From Streptococcus halichoeri (GTDB lineage: Bacteria; Bacillota; Bacilli; Lactobacillales; Streptococcaceae), in assembly GCF_009870755.1 (NCBI RefSeq), contig NZ_WLZU01000011.1:1-53979 (forward strand): 53,979 nt of DNA, read 5' to 3'. Shown here one piece after another: positions 26,824-35,996 of the stretch; position 1 is the first letter of the stretch; the number at the start of each line of letters is the position of its first letter. Both the position numbers and the translations under genes were made by a program. The notes beneath the pieces were generated by a model. That model had not been told where the DNA came from. It saw nothing but the letters and a program-made list of their open reading frames with translations, and made no database searches.

Positions 26824-27212
26824 ATGTCGCAGCTTTCGCTTCAAAATAGGCTTGCTGGCCTATTTAAGTTTGTCGTCTTGACGCTTTTTGGGATTTTCTT
26901 TATGCTAATACCCATTAGCTGTAATGGTAAAATTGATACGATACTTTCTGGATCGGACCTGGTAATGCTGCCATTATGGTCACAGAAGAATTATTCGAAA
27001 AAGGTTATTTCACTACAAAAGAAGTGGCAACGATTGGTTCATAATTTGCTACAGGTAGTGTGATGCACATTATCTATTGATCAGAGACGGCAGCATTATT
27101 AATGTCAACCAATAAAAAGATGACTTTTTTAGCTGTTGTGCCCATCTTTTTAGCAAGAACATTTCTATCCATTATCTTTATTATTTTAATCGCACAATGG
27201 TTTGTCAGCTAA
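26824..27212 (+). pseudogene. Decayed YjiH-like membrane protein gene
   Basis: The first frame gives LFKFVVLTLFGIFFMLIPIS then CNGKID, which resembles the N-terminus of YjiH-type nucleoside-recognition membrane proteins. In another frame GPGNAAIMVTEELFEKGYFT and TKEVATIGS appear, and after further breaks STNKKMTFLAVVPIFLARTF through AQWFVS ends at a stop at 27210-27212. Only about 390 bp of a gene normally above 1 kb remain, with internal deletions and frame changes. It lies directly after the IclR-type promoter and 18 bases before the dehydrogenase gene, so it was probably the first gene of that operon. Confidence 0.75.
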
Positions 27213-27230
27213 AGTGAAAGGAGCGCTAAA

Positions 27231-28208
27231 ATGAAAATTGTTAGGCTTTTTGAAGATCAGATGTTGCAGTATGAAGAAAAAGTAATTCAGGAATTAGGCT
27301 TAGATGTCTCTATTGATGTCAGAGTTTCCCAAACCGAAGCAGAGATTATTCAAAATGCACAAGACGCTGACGTGCTCATTACGGTTTATGAACCTCTAAC
27401 CCAACATGTTTTGGAGAATCTTCCTAACCTAAAATTAGTCTTATACCGCTCAGTTGGTGTTAACAACATTGATTTAACGTTTGCAAATCAGCTTAAACTT
27501 CCGGTCTCTCATCTGGTACATTACTGTACTGATGAAGTTGCTAATTATGTTGTGGCGGCTATCTTGATGCACAATCGAAGAATTCATGATTTTAACCAAG
27601 TCGTTAAAGTGAGGAAGCAGTGGGATAGTGAGCACTTTCTTGATATGCATCGCCTCTTTGTCCAGACAGTTGGGTTGATTGGATTTGGTAATATTCCCAG
27701 GCTGGTGGCTAAACGGATGCAGGCCTTTGGTTGCCAAATCTTGGCCTATGATCCTTTTGTTGCTAAAGACGTTTTCAGCAAGGCTGGTGTGCAATCAGTT
27801 AGTCTTGAAGAGCTCTTTACAGACAGTGATTATATTTCCAGCCATCTTCCCCTTACTCCCCAGACTAAAGGAGTTTTAAATCAGAATCTTTTTGCTTCTA
27901 CTAAAAAGGCGCCAGTTTTTATTAATGCTTCGCGTGGAGGTGTTGTTAATGAAAAAGATCTCGTTACAGCTTTGCACAATGGTCATATTTCTTATGCCAT
28001 CCTAGATGTCCTAGCCAGTGAGGATCCTGACTTGGAGCAATTGCCATTTATACCTATGGAAAATGTCCTTTTGACTCCTCATATTGCGTTTTATTCACAA
28101 GAGGCTTTTTTGCAGGGCGTACGGGAAAATTTGGAAAACCTGCAGGCTTACTTACGTCAAGACTACCAACAGGCTGGCCTTGTTAATGCTAAAGAAATTG
28201 ACTTATAA
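27231..28208 (+). CDS. D-2-hydroxyacid dehydrogenase, C-terminal-binding-protein type
   Basis: The 325-residue NAD-dependent dehydrogenase has LVLYRSVGVNNID, the Rossmann loop VGLIGFGNIPR, NASRGGVVNEKDL with the substrate-binding Arg, ILDVLASEDPD and HIAFYSQEA with the catalytic His. The third Gly of G-x-G-x-x-G is Pro here, a variation I recall in this subfamily. It should reduce a 2-keto acid, but the substrate is unknown. GAAAGGAG precedes the ATG. It follows the decayed YjiH-like gene and is probably controlled by the neighbouring IclR regulator and CcpA. Confidence 0.88.
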   Translation: MKIVRLFEDQMLQYEEKVIQELGLDVSIDVRVSQTEAEIIQNAQDADVLITVYEPLTQHVLENLPNLKLVLYRSVGVNNIDLTFANQLKLPVSHLVHYCTDEVANYVVAAILMHNRRIHDFNQVVKVRKQWDSEHFLDMHRLFVQTVGLIGFGNIPRLVAKRMQAFGCQILAYDPFVAKDVFSKAGVQSVSLEELFTDSDYISSHLPLTPQTKGVLNQNLFASTKKAPVFINASRGGVVNEKDLVTALHNGHISYAILDVLASEDPDLEQLPFIPMENVLLTPHIAFYSQEAFLQGVRENLENLQAYLRQDYQQAGLVNAKEIDL

Positions 28209-28344
28209 GGGCATCCCTAAACGGTGAGCTTCTTGTCTTTACTACCACCCCGGGCTTAGGTTGATATGTAGTCCCCCTTTTACTGGATTAATCTAGTCAT
28301 AAGGACATATCCGTTTCTTTGCGGCGACCTAAGCATTAGTTTTA

Positions 28345-28353
28345 TGCTATAAT
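28345..28353 (+). promoter_or_regulatory. Extended -10 promoter of the oxidoreductase gene
   Basis: TGcTATAAT at 28345-28353 has no clear -35. Transcription would start near 28360, which makes the upstream ATG at 28363 almost leaderless and leaves about 39 bases before the family-consistent ATG at 28399. Confidence 0.7.
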
Positions 28354-28398
28354 TGTAGAATAATGATCGTGAAACGATGGGGATGGGATGGCGTTTTT

Positions 28399-29361
28399 AT
28401 GAATAAGATTAGATATGGAATTGTCTCAACAGCGCAAGTGGCACCACGGTTTATTGAAGGGGCTCGGTTAACACAAAATAGTGACGTTTTGGCTGTTTCT
28501 AGTCGCTCTTTAGAGAATGCGCAAGCTTTTGCAACCAAGTATCAGGTACCGCGAGCTTACGGTAGTCTAAAGCAAATGCTAGTTGATAAAGATATTGATG
28601 TTATTTATGTAGCAACTATTAATAAAGAGCATTATAATGTGGCCAAAGAAGCCCTATTAGCTGGAAAGCATGTTTTAGTTGAAAAACCCTTTTGCCTTGC
28701 CTATCATCAGGCGCGTGAGCTGTTTGATTTGGCTTTTCGTCAGAAGTGTTTTTTGATGGAAGCACAAAAAGCGGTGTTTATTCCGATGACTCAGAAAATA
28801 AAACAAGTACTTGCTTTAGGAGCTCTAGGGCAGATTGTTTCAGTATCTTCGACCACGGCTTATCCTCACATTGATCATGTTTCATGGTGGCGTGATCTGT
28901 CTGCTGGTGGGGGGGCCGTCTATTCGATGGCTCCTTATGCCTTGAGTTATGTTCAATATCTTTTTGATTCTCCCATTCAGCAAGCAGGCGGGATTGCTAA
29001 TTTTCCCCAAGGTGAGAGTGATAGCCAATCGAAACTTATCTTGCAGCTGAGCAATGGCCTTTTGGTAGATGTCTTTCTAACGACAGAATTAAATCTTAAA
29101 CATGAACTCATAATCCGAGGGACTAAGGGGACACTCCAAGTGCCACAATTTTGGAAAACAACGGTAGCAACGATAACCGATGCTGATGGTAATAAGCATC
29201 TCCTAGAAGCACCAATGGACAGTGATTTCACTGCAGAGATTGACCATGTCAGCAGTATGATTCAAGAGGGACAGTTACTCAGTCCAGTCATGACACCAGA
29301 ATTGACTCTGCTAGGAGTTAAGGTTATGGAAGGCCTACACAAGTCTTGGGGAAAAGCATAA
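28399..29361 (+). CDS. Gfo/Idh/MocA-family oxidoreductase
   Basis: The product has 320 residues from the ATG at 28399. The Rossmann start [18 protein letters not shown], the hallmark VLVEKPF (Glu-Lys-Pro) and a C-terminal substrate domain ([17 protein letters not shown], then [13 protein letters not shown]) are typical. Members oxidise or reduce sugars, inositols or dihydrodiols with NAD(P). The substrate is not inferable. An in-frame ATG at 28363 would add 12 residues ([12 protein letters not shown]) that do not belong to the family. It appears monocistronic, with a terminator at 29374-29402. Confidence 0.88.
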   Translation: MNKIRYGIVSTAQVAPRFIEGARLTQNSDVLAVSSRSLENAQAFATKYQVPRAYGSLKQMLVDKDIDVIYVATINKEHYNVAKEALLAGKHVLVEKPFCLAYHQARELFDLAFRQKCFLMEAQKAVFIPMTQKIKQVLALGALGQIVSVSSTTAYPHIDHVSWWRDLSAGGGAVYSMAPYALSYVQYLFDSPIQQAGGIANFPQGESDSQSKLILQLSNGLLVDVFLTTELNLKHELIIRGTKGTLQVPQFWKTTVATITDADGNKHLLEAPMDSDFTAEIDHVSSMIQEGQLLSPVMTPELTLLGVKVMEGLHKSWGKA

Positions 29362-29373
29362 TCTATCTAAAAT

Positions 29374-29402
29374 GGAGTTGGGCTAAGGCGCAACTTCTTT
29401 TT
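29374..29402 (+). terminator. Terminator of the oxidoreductase gene
   Basis: GGAGTTGGGC (29374-29383) pairs with GCGCAACTTC (29388-29397), one mismatch, followed by five T. Confidence 0.75.
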
Positions 29403-29416
29403 GCACTGGAGGGACA

Positions 29417-29445
29417 TTTACAAGCCTAGAAAAACAGCTTATAAT
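29417..29445 (+). promoter_or_regulatory. Promoter of the DUF998-like gene, predicted leaderless start
   Basis: TTTACA (29417-29422) and TATAAT (29440-29445) are spaced by 17 bases. The ATG at 29452 begins seven bases after the last base of the -10, so the expected first transcribed base is the A of the start codon or its neighbour. Confidence 0.7.
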
Positions 29446-29451
29446 GGGAAC

Positions 29452-30615
29452 ATGACAAAACGACAATCCTTACATTTCCCCTTACCACCAGAGACAATTG
29501 AGCACCTTCAACATATGGACCGCCTCCAGGTCACCGTTTCTTTGTCTCGGCAGGAACTCCAGATTATAGAGTCTCTTGATGAAGAAGCTTCAACCATTCC
29601 TCAAGGGATTATGATTCTCCTTAGTCTTTGTGCTAGTGGCCTGACTTATGGCTTGGCTCAATTTTGGCAAATGCAACTAGTGCCCTTGGTTGGAGATCTC
29701 TCGATTGCCAGTGCCCTGCTTGTCTTTGGTAGTCTTATTGCCACAGTGCTCTTTCATATAAATTTAATTCGAAAGCGCGAGCAATTTCTTGGCGGCTTTG
29801 ACAATAAGGTCTTTTGGCGGATTCTTCCAGTTTTGGGGATTGCTTTGACCGTTGTGCAAGTTTTAATCCTCTTAGGTTTCACCTGGCTTTTAGAGCAGCT
29901 CTTTTTGGGAGCGAAATTCGATCAGCTGACCTCAAGTCTTTTAGTTGGAATTATGGTTTATATGATGGCTGTGCTTTGGGTGCAGCTGTCGGATCGGATC
30001 CGTGTCAGTTGGTTGCCAAGCCTCTTTCCTATTATTATGCTCAGCGGTTTTTTCTTGTCCATGGCGACTAACAGTACCCGACGCTGGTGGCAGTTTAACC
30101 TGAGCTTTTTAGGGACTAGTCAGGCGCGTGATAGCTGGCGCTTCAATGTGACACTTATTCTGTCAGCCTTTGTGCTTATGGCCTTAATTGACTATCTCTT
30201 CGTCGTTTTGACGCATGTGCTTGGCCATCAAAAGAAATTAATAGTGCTACGCTTGTTGTTGTCTCTAGCAGCGCTGAGTCTAGGAGCAATTGGTTATTTT
30301 CCTAATAATCAGGGCTCTCATCACATGCACATTAGAGTGGCCAATGCTCTTGTTTATTTGATGATTGTTCTTATTTTAGGAGTCAAGTGGTTGGTGCCAA
30401 AGGCTAGTCGTGATTTTCTGGTCACCTCCTATAGCATAGTAGGTGTTTTGATTGTCCTTGCGATTGGTTTTCAAGGCGTGCATTATTTGTCTTTAACAGC
30501 TTTTGAGCTAGCGGGATCCTTGTTAGCTATGACTTGGATGTTATTATTGGTTAATCACTTAGAGAGCCTTGCTCTTCCCAAACAAAAAGAGGTCATCTTG
30601 GCTATCAAACCTTAA
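29452..30615 (+). CDS. Multi-pass membrane protein, DUF998-like
   Basis: The product has 387 residues from the ATG at 29452. A soluble N-terminal 60 residues (HFPLPPETIEHLQHMDRL) is followed by about ten hydrophobic helices, and the RRWWQFNLSFLGTSQA block resembles the DUF998 signature. The function is unknown. The longer frame from 29401 would cross the promoter and terminator just upstream. No Shine-Dalgarno sequence precedes the ATG, which agrees with leaderless translation. It lies between two terminators and is probably monocistronic. Confidence 0.75.
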   Translation: MTKRQSLHFPLPPETIEHLQHMDRLQVTVSLSRQELQIIESLDEEASTIPQGIMILLSLCASGLTYGLAQFWQMQLVPLVGDLSIASALLVFGSLIATVLFHINLIRKREQFLGGFDNKVFWRILPVLGIALTVVQVLILLGFTWLLEQLFLGAKFDQLTSSLLVGIMVYMMAVLWVQLSDRIRVSWLPSLFPIIMLSGFFLSMATNSTRRWWQFNLSFLGTSQARDSWRFNVTLILSAFVLMALIDYLFVVLTHVLGHQKKLIVLRLLLSLAALSLGAIGYFPNNQGSHHMHIRVANALVYLMIVLILGVKWLVPKASRDFLVTSYSIVGVLIVLAIGFQGVHYLSLTAFELAGSLLAMTWMLLLVNHLESLALPKQKEVILAIKP

Positions 30616-30623
30616 ACTTAGCT

Positions 30624-30661
30624 AAAGGAAATAGCAGCCTAATCGCTTGTTATTTCTTTTT
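30624..30661 (+). terminator. Terminator of the DUF998-like gene
   Basis: AAAGGAAATA (30624-30633) pairs with TATTTCTTTT (30651-30660), extended inward by short G-C pairs, and ends in T. Confidence 0.65.
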
Positions 30662-30716
30662 GTTTACTCCATAATAGAAGGCAAGTATTTAGCTCGTGAA
30701 AGGAGCCTTATTGCTT

Positions 30717-31634
30717 ATGTCTCGTAACCAAAATGCCCTACGCATCATTAATTTGGCAGAGCTCTCCCAAGATGAAAAAACCCAACTCATCTCAAAGCAA
30801 TTGGTGACTAAAGAAATTTTGGCTTATGCCCAAGACCGCCATGAGGCTTCCTTTACTGAAAAAAATGAAGCCTTTTTGACAGTGGTTTACCAAGTCTTAG
30901 AGCAGGCTGCTGTTCCTTTTCATATTGGGGATATTCCTAAATTTCATCCCTTGACTTTTGTGCTTAATGCGGAGTGTCTCGTATTACTCACCACGCCTCT
31001 TACGCATTCTATGAGTGTATTAATGGCAGAGCAGATCGATCAGACTCAGTCGCCCAGGCACATGCTCTATCAGCTCTTAACCCTATTTACAAAGCAGTAT
31101 TTTGCCTTAATGGATGATATTACACAGCATCGTGATCATCTCATTAAAGATTTACGAAAACGTCCCAATAAGCACAATCTGGCTGTACTTGCGAATTTGC
31201 AAAGCGGATCGGTCTACCTTTTAATGGGGTCGAAGCAAAATTCGGAAATGTTAAATGATTTGAAGGCGCTTAGCCAAGATGACGATGATTTGGAGGCAGA
31301 AAAAGAGCAATTAACCGATGCTCTTATTGAGGCGCGCCAGCTATCCAACATGTGTTCCTTACATACCCGGATCTTGGAGCAGCTGGCTTCATCTTATAAT
31401 AATGTGCTGAGCAATCGGCTTAATGATAATGTAACGGTTTTGACCATCATATCTGTAGGGCTTGCCATTATTTCTGCTGTGACGAGTTTTTACGGCATGA
31501 ATATCAAACTGCCTTTTGCCAAGATAGATGTCGTTTGGCTGCTCATTTTGCTCATTACCAGCTTATTTGCTCTCATAGCCATGGTGGCGATGCGACGTTT
31601 TGTCAATCATGACCATGATAGGTGGAATCGCTAG
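30717..31634 (+). CDS. CorA-family divalent cation transporter
   Basis: The product has 305 residues from the ATG at 30717, with a long cytosolic helical domain and two C-terminal membrane helices. The signature YGMN (in SFYGMNIKLPF) closes the first helix, as required for the CorA pore. Mg2+ or a related cation is the usual substrate. AAGGAG at 30700-30705 is 11 bases from this ATG and 5 bases from an in-frame TTG at 30711, so the TTG is an alternative start. Streptococci carry more than one CorA paralogue, so the exact role is open. Confidence 0.87.
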   Translation: MSRNQNALRIINLAELSQDEKTQLISKQLVTKEILAYAQDRHEASFTEKNEAFLTVVYQVLEQAAVPFHIGDIPKFHPLTFVLNAECLVLLTTPLTHSMSVLMAEQIDQTQSPRHMLYQLLTLFTKQYFALMDDITQHRDHLIKDLRKRPNKHNLAVLANLQSGSVYLLMGSKQNSEMLNDLKALSQDDDDLEAEKEQLTDALIEARQLSNMCSLHTRILEQLASSYNNVLSNRLNDNVTVLTIISVGLAIISAVTSFYGMNIKLPFAKIDVVWLLILLITSLFALIAMVAMRRFVNHDHDRWNR

Positions 31635-32066
31635 TGCTTTGACAGTTGATTGTCTTCATATCTGCTGAGCAGGCGTTTTTTGAGGTGGCTGACTCACAGC
31701 TTGCGCTGCATCAGTGGGCTAGCCTTGTGTAGGCAGGGATACCCTTTAGCATAAATGAACCCAAGGCAGAGCTTTCTGTCTTGTTTTTTAGAGCATTTTC
31801 TCAAGCTCAGCTGATTTTGCGTAAGCCATGTTTCAGCTGATCTCACAAGTGGTCATACCAGTTTTTTATGCTGGGCAAGCATCCTAGCGAGGTTAAAAAT
31901 AGCAGAATAGTAAAATTTGATTCGCCAAAGTCAGCAAACTGTGCTATAATGCCCTTAAAAATATTCTAATAGTATAATTAGAGTAGGCTAATAAAATCAA
32001 ACAATCTCACTTTTTAACTTTGGGACCTCATTGAGAAAGAGTTGATGATTGTTTAGAAAGGAAAAA
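31635..32066 (+). promoter_or_regulatory. 432-bp upstream region of the LRR surface protein gene
   Basis: No gene is visible. TGcTATAAT (31942-31950) is the best promoter, giving a leader of about 110 bases. A second TATAAT lies at 31973-31978. AAACAATC (31999-32006) and GATTGTTT (32047-32054) form an inverted repeat whose right arm touches the AGAAAGGA ribosome site. Confidence 0.55.
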
Positions 32067-35000
32067 ATGAACAAGAAAACACCGCTCCAGGCACTGACCC
32101 TGAGTCTTATTGTGGCCACCTTGATTTGCCATGCTCAGGAAGTCCAGGGATTAGAAAACGCTCCAGCGAGCGACCAGGCCCAGCTTAATCAGAAAAAGGC
32201 TGAGACTGATGATTGGTTTGACGATGAGGATACTTCTTTAGACGTGCGGTCAAAAAGCAGTGGCTTAGACCAAGCAAGTGATCAGGACTTAGTAACTGAT
32301 TTATTTAAAGAAGATGCTAAGCAAGCTTCAGCTCAGGTTGACGTTGCTGCTGACAGTAGGTCTTTAGACCAGGCAACTCCAAAACCAACTACTGACATCA
32401 CTTCCACAGCGCCGCAATCACAGAAAGCTTCATCATCAGCACCCGCGCCGCAGTCACAGAAAGCCTCATCAGCATCCGCGCCTCATAGGACAGAAAACAC
32501 ATGGCAGGCTAGTGATTTTGTAACCAAGGATGATACTTTACTTGGTTTTTCCAAAGATGGGCTTCGCAAATTAGCTGAAACACCGGAAGTCATCTTGCCT
32601 CAAAGGGATGCTCATAACCGACCGCTGACTAAGATTGCCAGCTTTGCTTTTACCCCTTATAAATCTCAAGAAATCGCAGATTATACTGGTCGTGAAGGCG
32701 AAAATGGCGAAGTAAATCAGCTGGATGTGGATGGTCATCCCATCGCAATAGTTGGTGAAGATTTTGGACCATTTCTGATCCATAAAATAATGATTCCTGA
32801 AGGCTACCTTTATATTGGACAGGATGCGTTTAATAATAATAGTGGCATAGTTGAAGTAGACTTACCAGATAGCTTAACCACCATTTCTGATTATGCTTTT
32901 GCGCATATGGCTTTAAAAAAATTGCAGCTCCCACAGTCCATCCGTAAAATCGGTGATCAGGCCTTCTTTGACAATCAGATTACTGGCCCCTTGCACCTGC
33001 CTAAAACATTAAAAGACCTTGGAGAAAGAGCCTTTAAGTCAAATCGCCTGACCGATATTATTTTTGAAGGAGAAGAGCTGACAGAATTAAAAGAGGCAAC
33101 TTTCCAAGATAATGACTTAAGACAAGTTAAACTGCCTCGCAGCATTCGGCATCTAGGACCAGACAGCTTTACAGGTAACCCAGGTGAGGCAGCATATGGC
33201 AATAGCGTGGTATTGTGGACCACAGATGGTCAAAATCCCCATCACTTACATACCGAAAACGTTCTTATTCATCCACAAGCTAGCGCTAACCAAGCGCAGG
33301 GTGAGCTTGATGCTAGTCAGTGGACCCAAGCAGATTTCACGTATCAAGGGCATATTTTGACCGGCTTTTCACAAACAGGTTTACAAAAAATCAGAAAAAA
33401 CAAAGCCCTTGTCTTGCCAAGTGAGCATCAAGGTGTGAAGATTACGGAAATTGCTGATAGTGCTTTTAGAAATGTTAATTTTGCTGAGAAAACCCTGCAA
33501 AAATTTGACATTAAGAGTCTTGAACTTCCAGCAACCATCAAAAAAATAGGCGCCTTTGCTTTCCAATCCAATAATTTGGAAAGTTTTGAAGCAAGTGATG
33601 ACCTAGAAGAAATTGGCCAAGGCGCTTTTATGAATAATGCTATCGAAAGCCTCACGCTAAATGAAAAACTAAAAGTAATTGGCGATGCAGCCTTTCACAT
33701 CAATCGGATTTCAGCAATTGTCATTCCTGAAAATGTCGAAACAATAGGATTATCTGCATTTAGACAAAATGGTGCTAAACACCTGCTCTTTTTAGGCAAT
33801 AAAATCAGTAAAATCGGCGAGATGGCTTTTCTAAGCAACGCTTTAGATGCATTAGATCTATCAGCACTGCTAGGCTTAGAAGAAATAGGTGTCCAGACCT
33901 TTGCGCATAATCACTTAAAAACCATTCAATTGCCCGCAGCACTGACAGCAATCCATGAAGAAGCTTTCAAAAATAATGCGATTGAAGAGGTTCATCTCCC
34001 TCATAAGGTTACAAAAATCGCCTTTAATGCTTTTGATGACAATAAGAGTAAAGCCGTCATCATTAGAACAGCTCATCAAAATCACTATCGATTGGCAGAT
34101 GGAACCCACTTTGAAATTGACCCTGAGTTGATGACAAGTGATATGACAACAGTTGAGCAGGCATTACGCAGAATTGACCAAGTGGCCTTTGATAGCTTGC
34201 GAGCTGCGACTGCAGTACACTTTACTAACTTGAAACAAACTGGTCAGCAGCTTCTTTTAAATAAAACGGTACGCCTGGGTTACCAGTTGAAATACCTGTA
34301 TGAAGTTGATTTTTTCCTATCTCGGGTAACCATTGATCAGTATCTCAAAAAAGCAGAGCAAGTCATTCAACAAACAGCTCAAACTGCTAATCTTAAGCTA
34401 TTAGAGCAGCACTTGCCAAAATATCGACTTTCCTATAATAATAGTGCATTAAGCGCCACTCAGGTAAAACGCTTGGAAAACGAATTGCACCAGCTCCTCA
34501 ACTTAGCACTGAATCAAGGAGAGATTTCCCAAGCAAGAATGACCCAGGGACTCTATTTGCTAAAAACTTCCTTACCGATTCCTGAGTATTACATCGGACT
34601 TAATCTTTATACTGATGAAAATGGCAAAATTCTTTTTGTCCTTGATATGAGTGATACAATAGGACAGGGCCAAAAAGATGATTATGGGAATACTATTTTA
34701 AATGTTGATGAAGATAATGAAGGTTACCATGCCCTTGCAATTGCAACCTTAGCTGACTATGAGGGACTTTTCATTGATGATATTTTGCATAAAGACCTTA
34801 CCCAGCTTAACATTTCTGAAGTTAAAAAGGCCCCAGAGCACCGTCTAGGAATCTTTAAGGCCATCCAGGATGCTGCAAGAGATTACATGAAGCACAAGGC
34901 CAAACAAAGCCAACTTGCTGGTAAAAACGCTAAGCAAAGCCCTAGCCAGCACATTCCAGGAACTACTAACAATAAACTTAGCCAAGTTGTCATTGAAAAT

Positions 35001-35210
35001 AGTCAAGAGAAAAAGGGAATGGGCAAAGCAGCAGACAGCCAACGTGTATTTGGCCAGCAAGCCTCATCAGTAAAAGCAGGCCATTCTGCTTCAGAGACTT
35101 CCTTACCACAAACAGCTGAACAACCAGCAGCTATGCCAATAAGGCTATTAGGACTCGCCCTGCTTGGTTTCTTTGGTTTCTTTAAATTACGATCATCTAA
35201 AAAAGAATAA
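32067..35210 (+). CDS. Surface-anchored leucine-rich repeat protein (BspA/LRR_5 type)
   Basis: The 1047-residue protein has a signal peptide (about 1-27) and a linker with two APQSQKASS repeats (about 115-140). Two homologous modules follow, starting at W146 (WQASDFVTKDDTLLGFS) and W419 (WTQADFTYQGHILTGFS), each with LRR_5 repeats such as LPDSLTTISDYAFAHMALKK. A helical region (about 690-860), a charged tail and the sorting signal LPQTAE (1013-1018) complete the protein, with a hydrophobic stretch and RSSKKE. The fifth motif residue is Ala, not Gly. Such proteins bind host ligands, but no ligand can be named. The start at 32067 has AGAAAGGA. The frame extends 18 bases upstream without a ribosome site. 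Confidence 0.88.
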   Translation: MNKKTPLQALTLSLIVATLICHAQEVQGLENAPASDQAQLNQKKAETDDWFDDEDTSLDVRSKSSGLDQASDQDLVTDLFKEDAKQASAQVDVAADSRSLDQATPKPTTDITSTAPQSQKASSSAPAPQSQKASSASAPHRTENTWQASDFVTKDDTLLGFSKDGLRKLAETPEVILPQRDAHNRPLTKIASFAFTPYKSQEIADYTGREGENGEVNQLDVDGHPIAIVGEDFGPFLIHKIMIPEGYLYIGQDAFNNNSGIVEVDLPDSLTTISDYAFAHMALKKLQLPQSIRKIGDQAFFDNQITGPLHLPKTLKDLGERAFKSNRLTDIIFEGEELTELKEATFQDNDLRQVKLPRSIRHLGPDSFTGNPGEAAYGNSVVLWTTDGQNPHHLHTENVLIHPQASANQAQGELDASQWTQADFTYQGHILTGFSQTGLQKIRKNKALVLPSEHQGVKITEIADSAFRNVNFAEKTLQKFDIKSLELPATIKKIGAFAFQSNNLESFEASDDLEEIGQGAFMNNAIESLTLNEKLKVIGDAAFHINRISAIVIPENVETIGLSAFRQNGAKHLLFLGNKISKIGEMAFLSNALDALDLSALLGLEEIGVQTFAHNHLKTIQLPAALTAIHEEAFKNNAIEEVHLPHKVTKIAFNAFDDNKSKAVIIRTAHQNHYRLADGTHFEIDPELMTSDMTTVEQALRRIDQVAFDSLRAATAVHFTNLKQTGQQLLLNKTVRLGYQLKYLYEVDFFLSRVTIDQYLKKAEQVIQQTAQTANLKLLEQHLPKYRLSYNNSALSATQVKRLENELHQLLNLALNQGEISQARMTQGLYLLKTSLPIPEYYIGLNLYTDENGKILFVLDMSDTIGQGQKDDYGNTILNVDEDNEGYHALAIATLADYEGLFIDDILHKDLTQLNISEVKKAPEHRLGIFKAIQDAARDYMKHKAKQSQLAGKNAKQSPSQHIPGTTNNKLSQVVIENSQEKKGMGKAADSQRVFGQQASSVKAGHSASETSLPQTAEQPAAMPIRLLGLALLGFFGFFKLRSSKKE
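32408..32480 (+). repeat. Two tandem copies of an about 36-bp coding repeat
   Basis: The unit encoding APQSQKASS plus a short Ser/Ala tail occurs twice in the linker of the LRR surface protein, with a few synonymous differences. Copy number at such repeats can vary between strains. Confidence 0.65.
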
Positions 35211-35300
35211 GCATTTTAGCAAGAAAATGCTCTCTAGTAAATAAGTCAAGTAAGGAATGCAAAATTCACTTACAGCTAAAATAGCACTAAAAAATAATAA

Positions 35301-35350
35301 AAAACTGCATGAAATCAGCCTTTCTTAGCGAAGATTTCGTGCAGTTTTTA
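35301..35350. terminator. Bidirectional terminator between the LRR gene and argR
   Basis: A 16-bp stem, AAAACTGCATGAAATC (35301-35316) with GATTTCGTGCAGTTTT (35333-35348), one wobble pair, has A and T flanks. It fits the convergent gene pair. Confidence 0.85.
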
Positions 35351-35378
35351 CAAGGTAATAATTTTTTGTTCCCATACT

Positions 35379-35852
35379 TTATTTATTGCTAAAGAAAAAG
35401 GGCGGGGTGTAGTGGCTAAGTCGTTCAAAGCAAGCCTGAGCCTCCTGATTGGTTTCACAAATAATCAAGCAGGTATCATCGCCACACACAGTTGCCACAA
35501 CTTCTGGGATTTGCATAGCATCTAAAATGGAGCCAAATGATTGGGCAAGTCCTGGTAAGGTCTTTAAGACGATTTGGTGTTGCACAACTTTTAGCATGAC
35601 GAGAGCATCTTCCATATAAAAGCGCAAGCGATGTTCCCAACGCGTCTGTGAAATAGCTAAAGTTTCATAGTGGGTCTCTGTTCCATTGGACACTTTGACA
35701 AGATTTAATTCCTTCATATCTCGTGATAGGGTAGCCTGTGTGATATGAATCCCATTTTTTTCTAATTTTTTTTGGAGCTCTAGTTGGGTGTGAATGGTTG
35801 TCTCTGATATTAAAGAACGAATTAGTTGATGACGCGTTTCTTTTTTGTTCAT
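35379..35852 (-). CDS. argR: ArgR/AhrC-family arginine regulator
   Basis: The 157-residue protein has an N-terminal winged HTH ([16 protein letters not shown]) and a C-terminal hexamerisation and arginine-binding domain ([16 protein letters not shown]). It senses arginine and controls arginine genes. Here it is divergent from the Crp/Fnr regulator at the head of the arc locus. Its promoter on the minus strand is TTTACA (complement of 35915-35920) and TATACT (complement of 35892-35897), 17 bases apart, with TGc. Streptococci carry several ArgR paralogues. This one belongs to the arc-linked group by position. Confidence 0.92.
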   Translation of the reverse strand: MNKKETRHQLIRSLISETTIHTQLELQKKLEKNGIHITQATLSRDMKELNLVKVSNGTETHYETLAISQTRWEHRLRFYMEDALVMLKVVQHQIVLKTLPGLAQSFGSILDAMQIPEVVATVCGDDTCLIICETNQEAQACFERLSHYTPPFFFSNK

Positions 35853-35891
35853 GTATGAAAGACCCCTTTTTAAGCTTTGATTATTGTTTTG

Positions 35892-35965
35892 AGTATAGCA
35901 AAAAGGCCACTAGCTGTAAAGTTTTTTCTGAACCGCTTACATAAAGCTTTCTTTTGTGGTAGAAT
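35892..35965. promoter_or_regulatory. Divergent argR / Crp-Fnr regulator promoters
   Basis: The minus-strand argR promoter occupies 35892-35920. The plus-strand promoter is TTACAT (35937-35942) and TAGAAT (35960-35965), 17 bases apart. TGAACCGCTTACA (35929-35941) overlaps the plus -35 and recurs, with one change, upstream of arcA. Confidence 0.72.
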
Positions 35966-35996
35966 AAATAAGATGAGTGAAAATAGGAGGTAGGCC

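Noticed and set aside
26684..26881. 65-codon frame spanning the IclR-type promoter
   Set aside because: It crosses the -35, -10 and operator and has no ribosome site.
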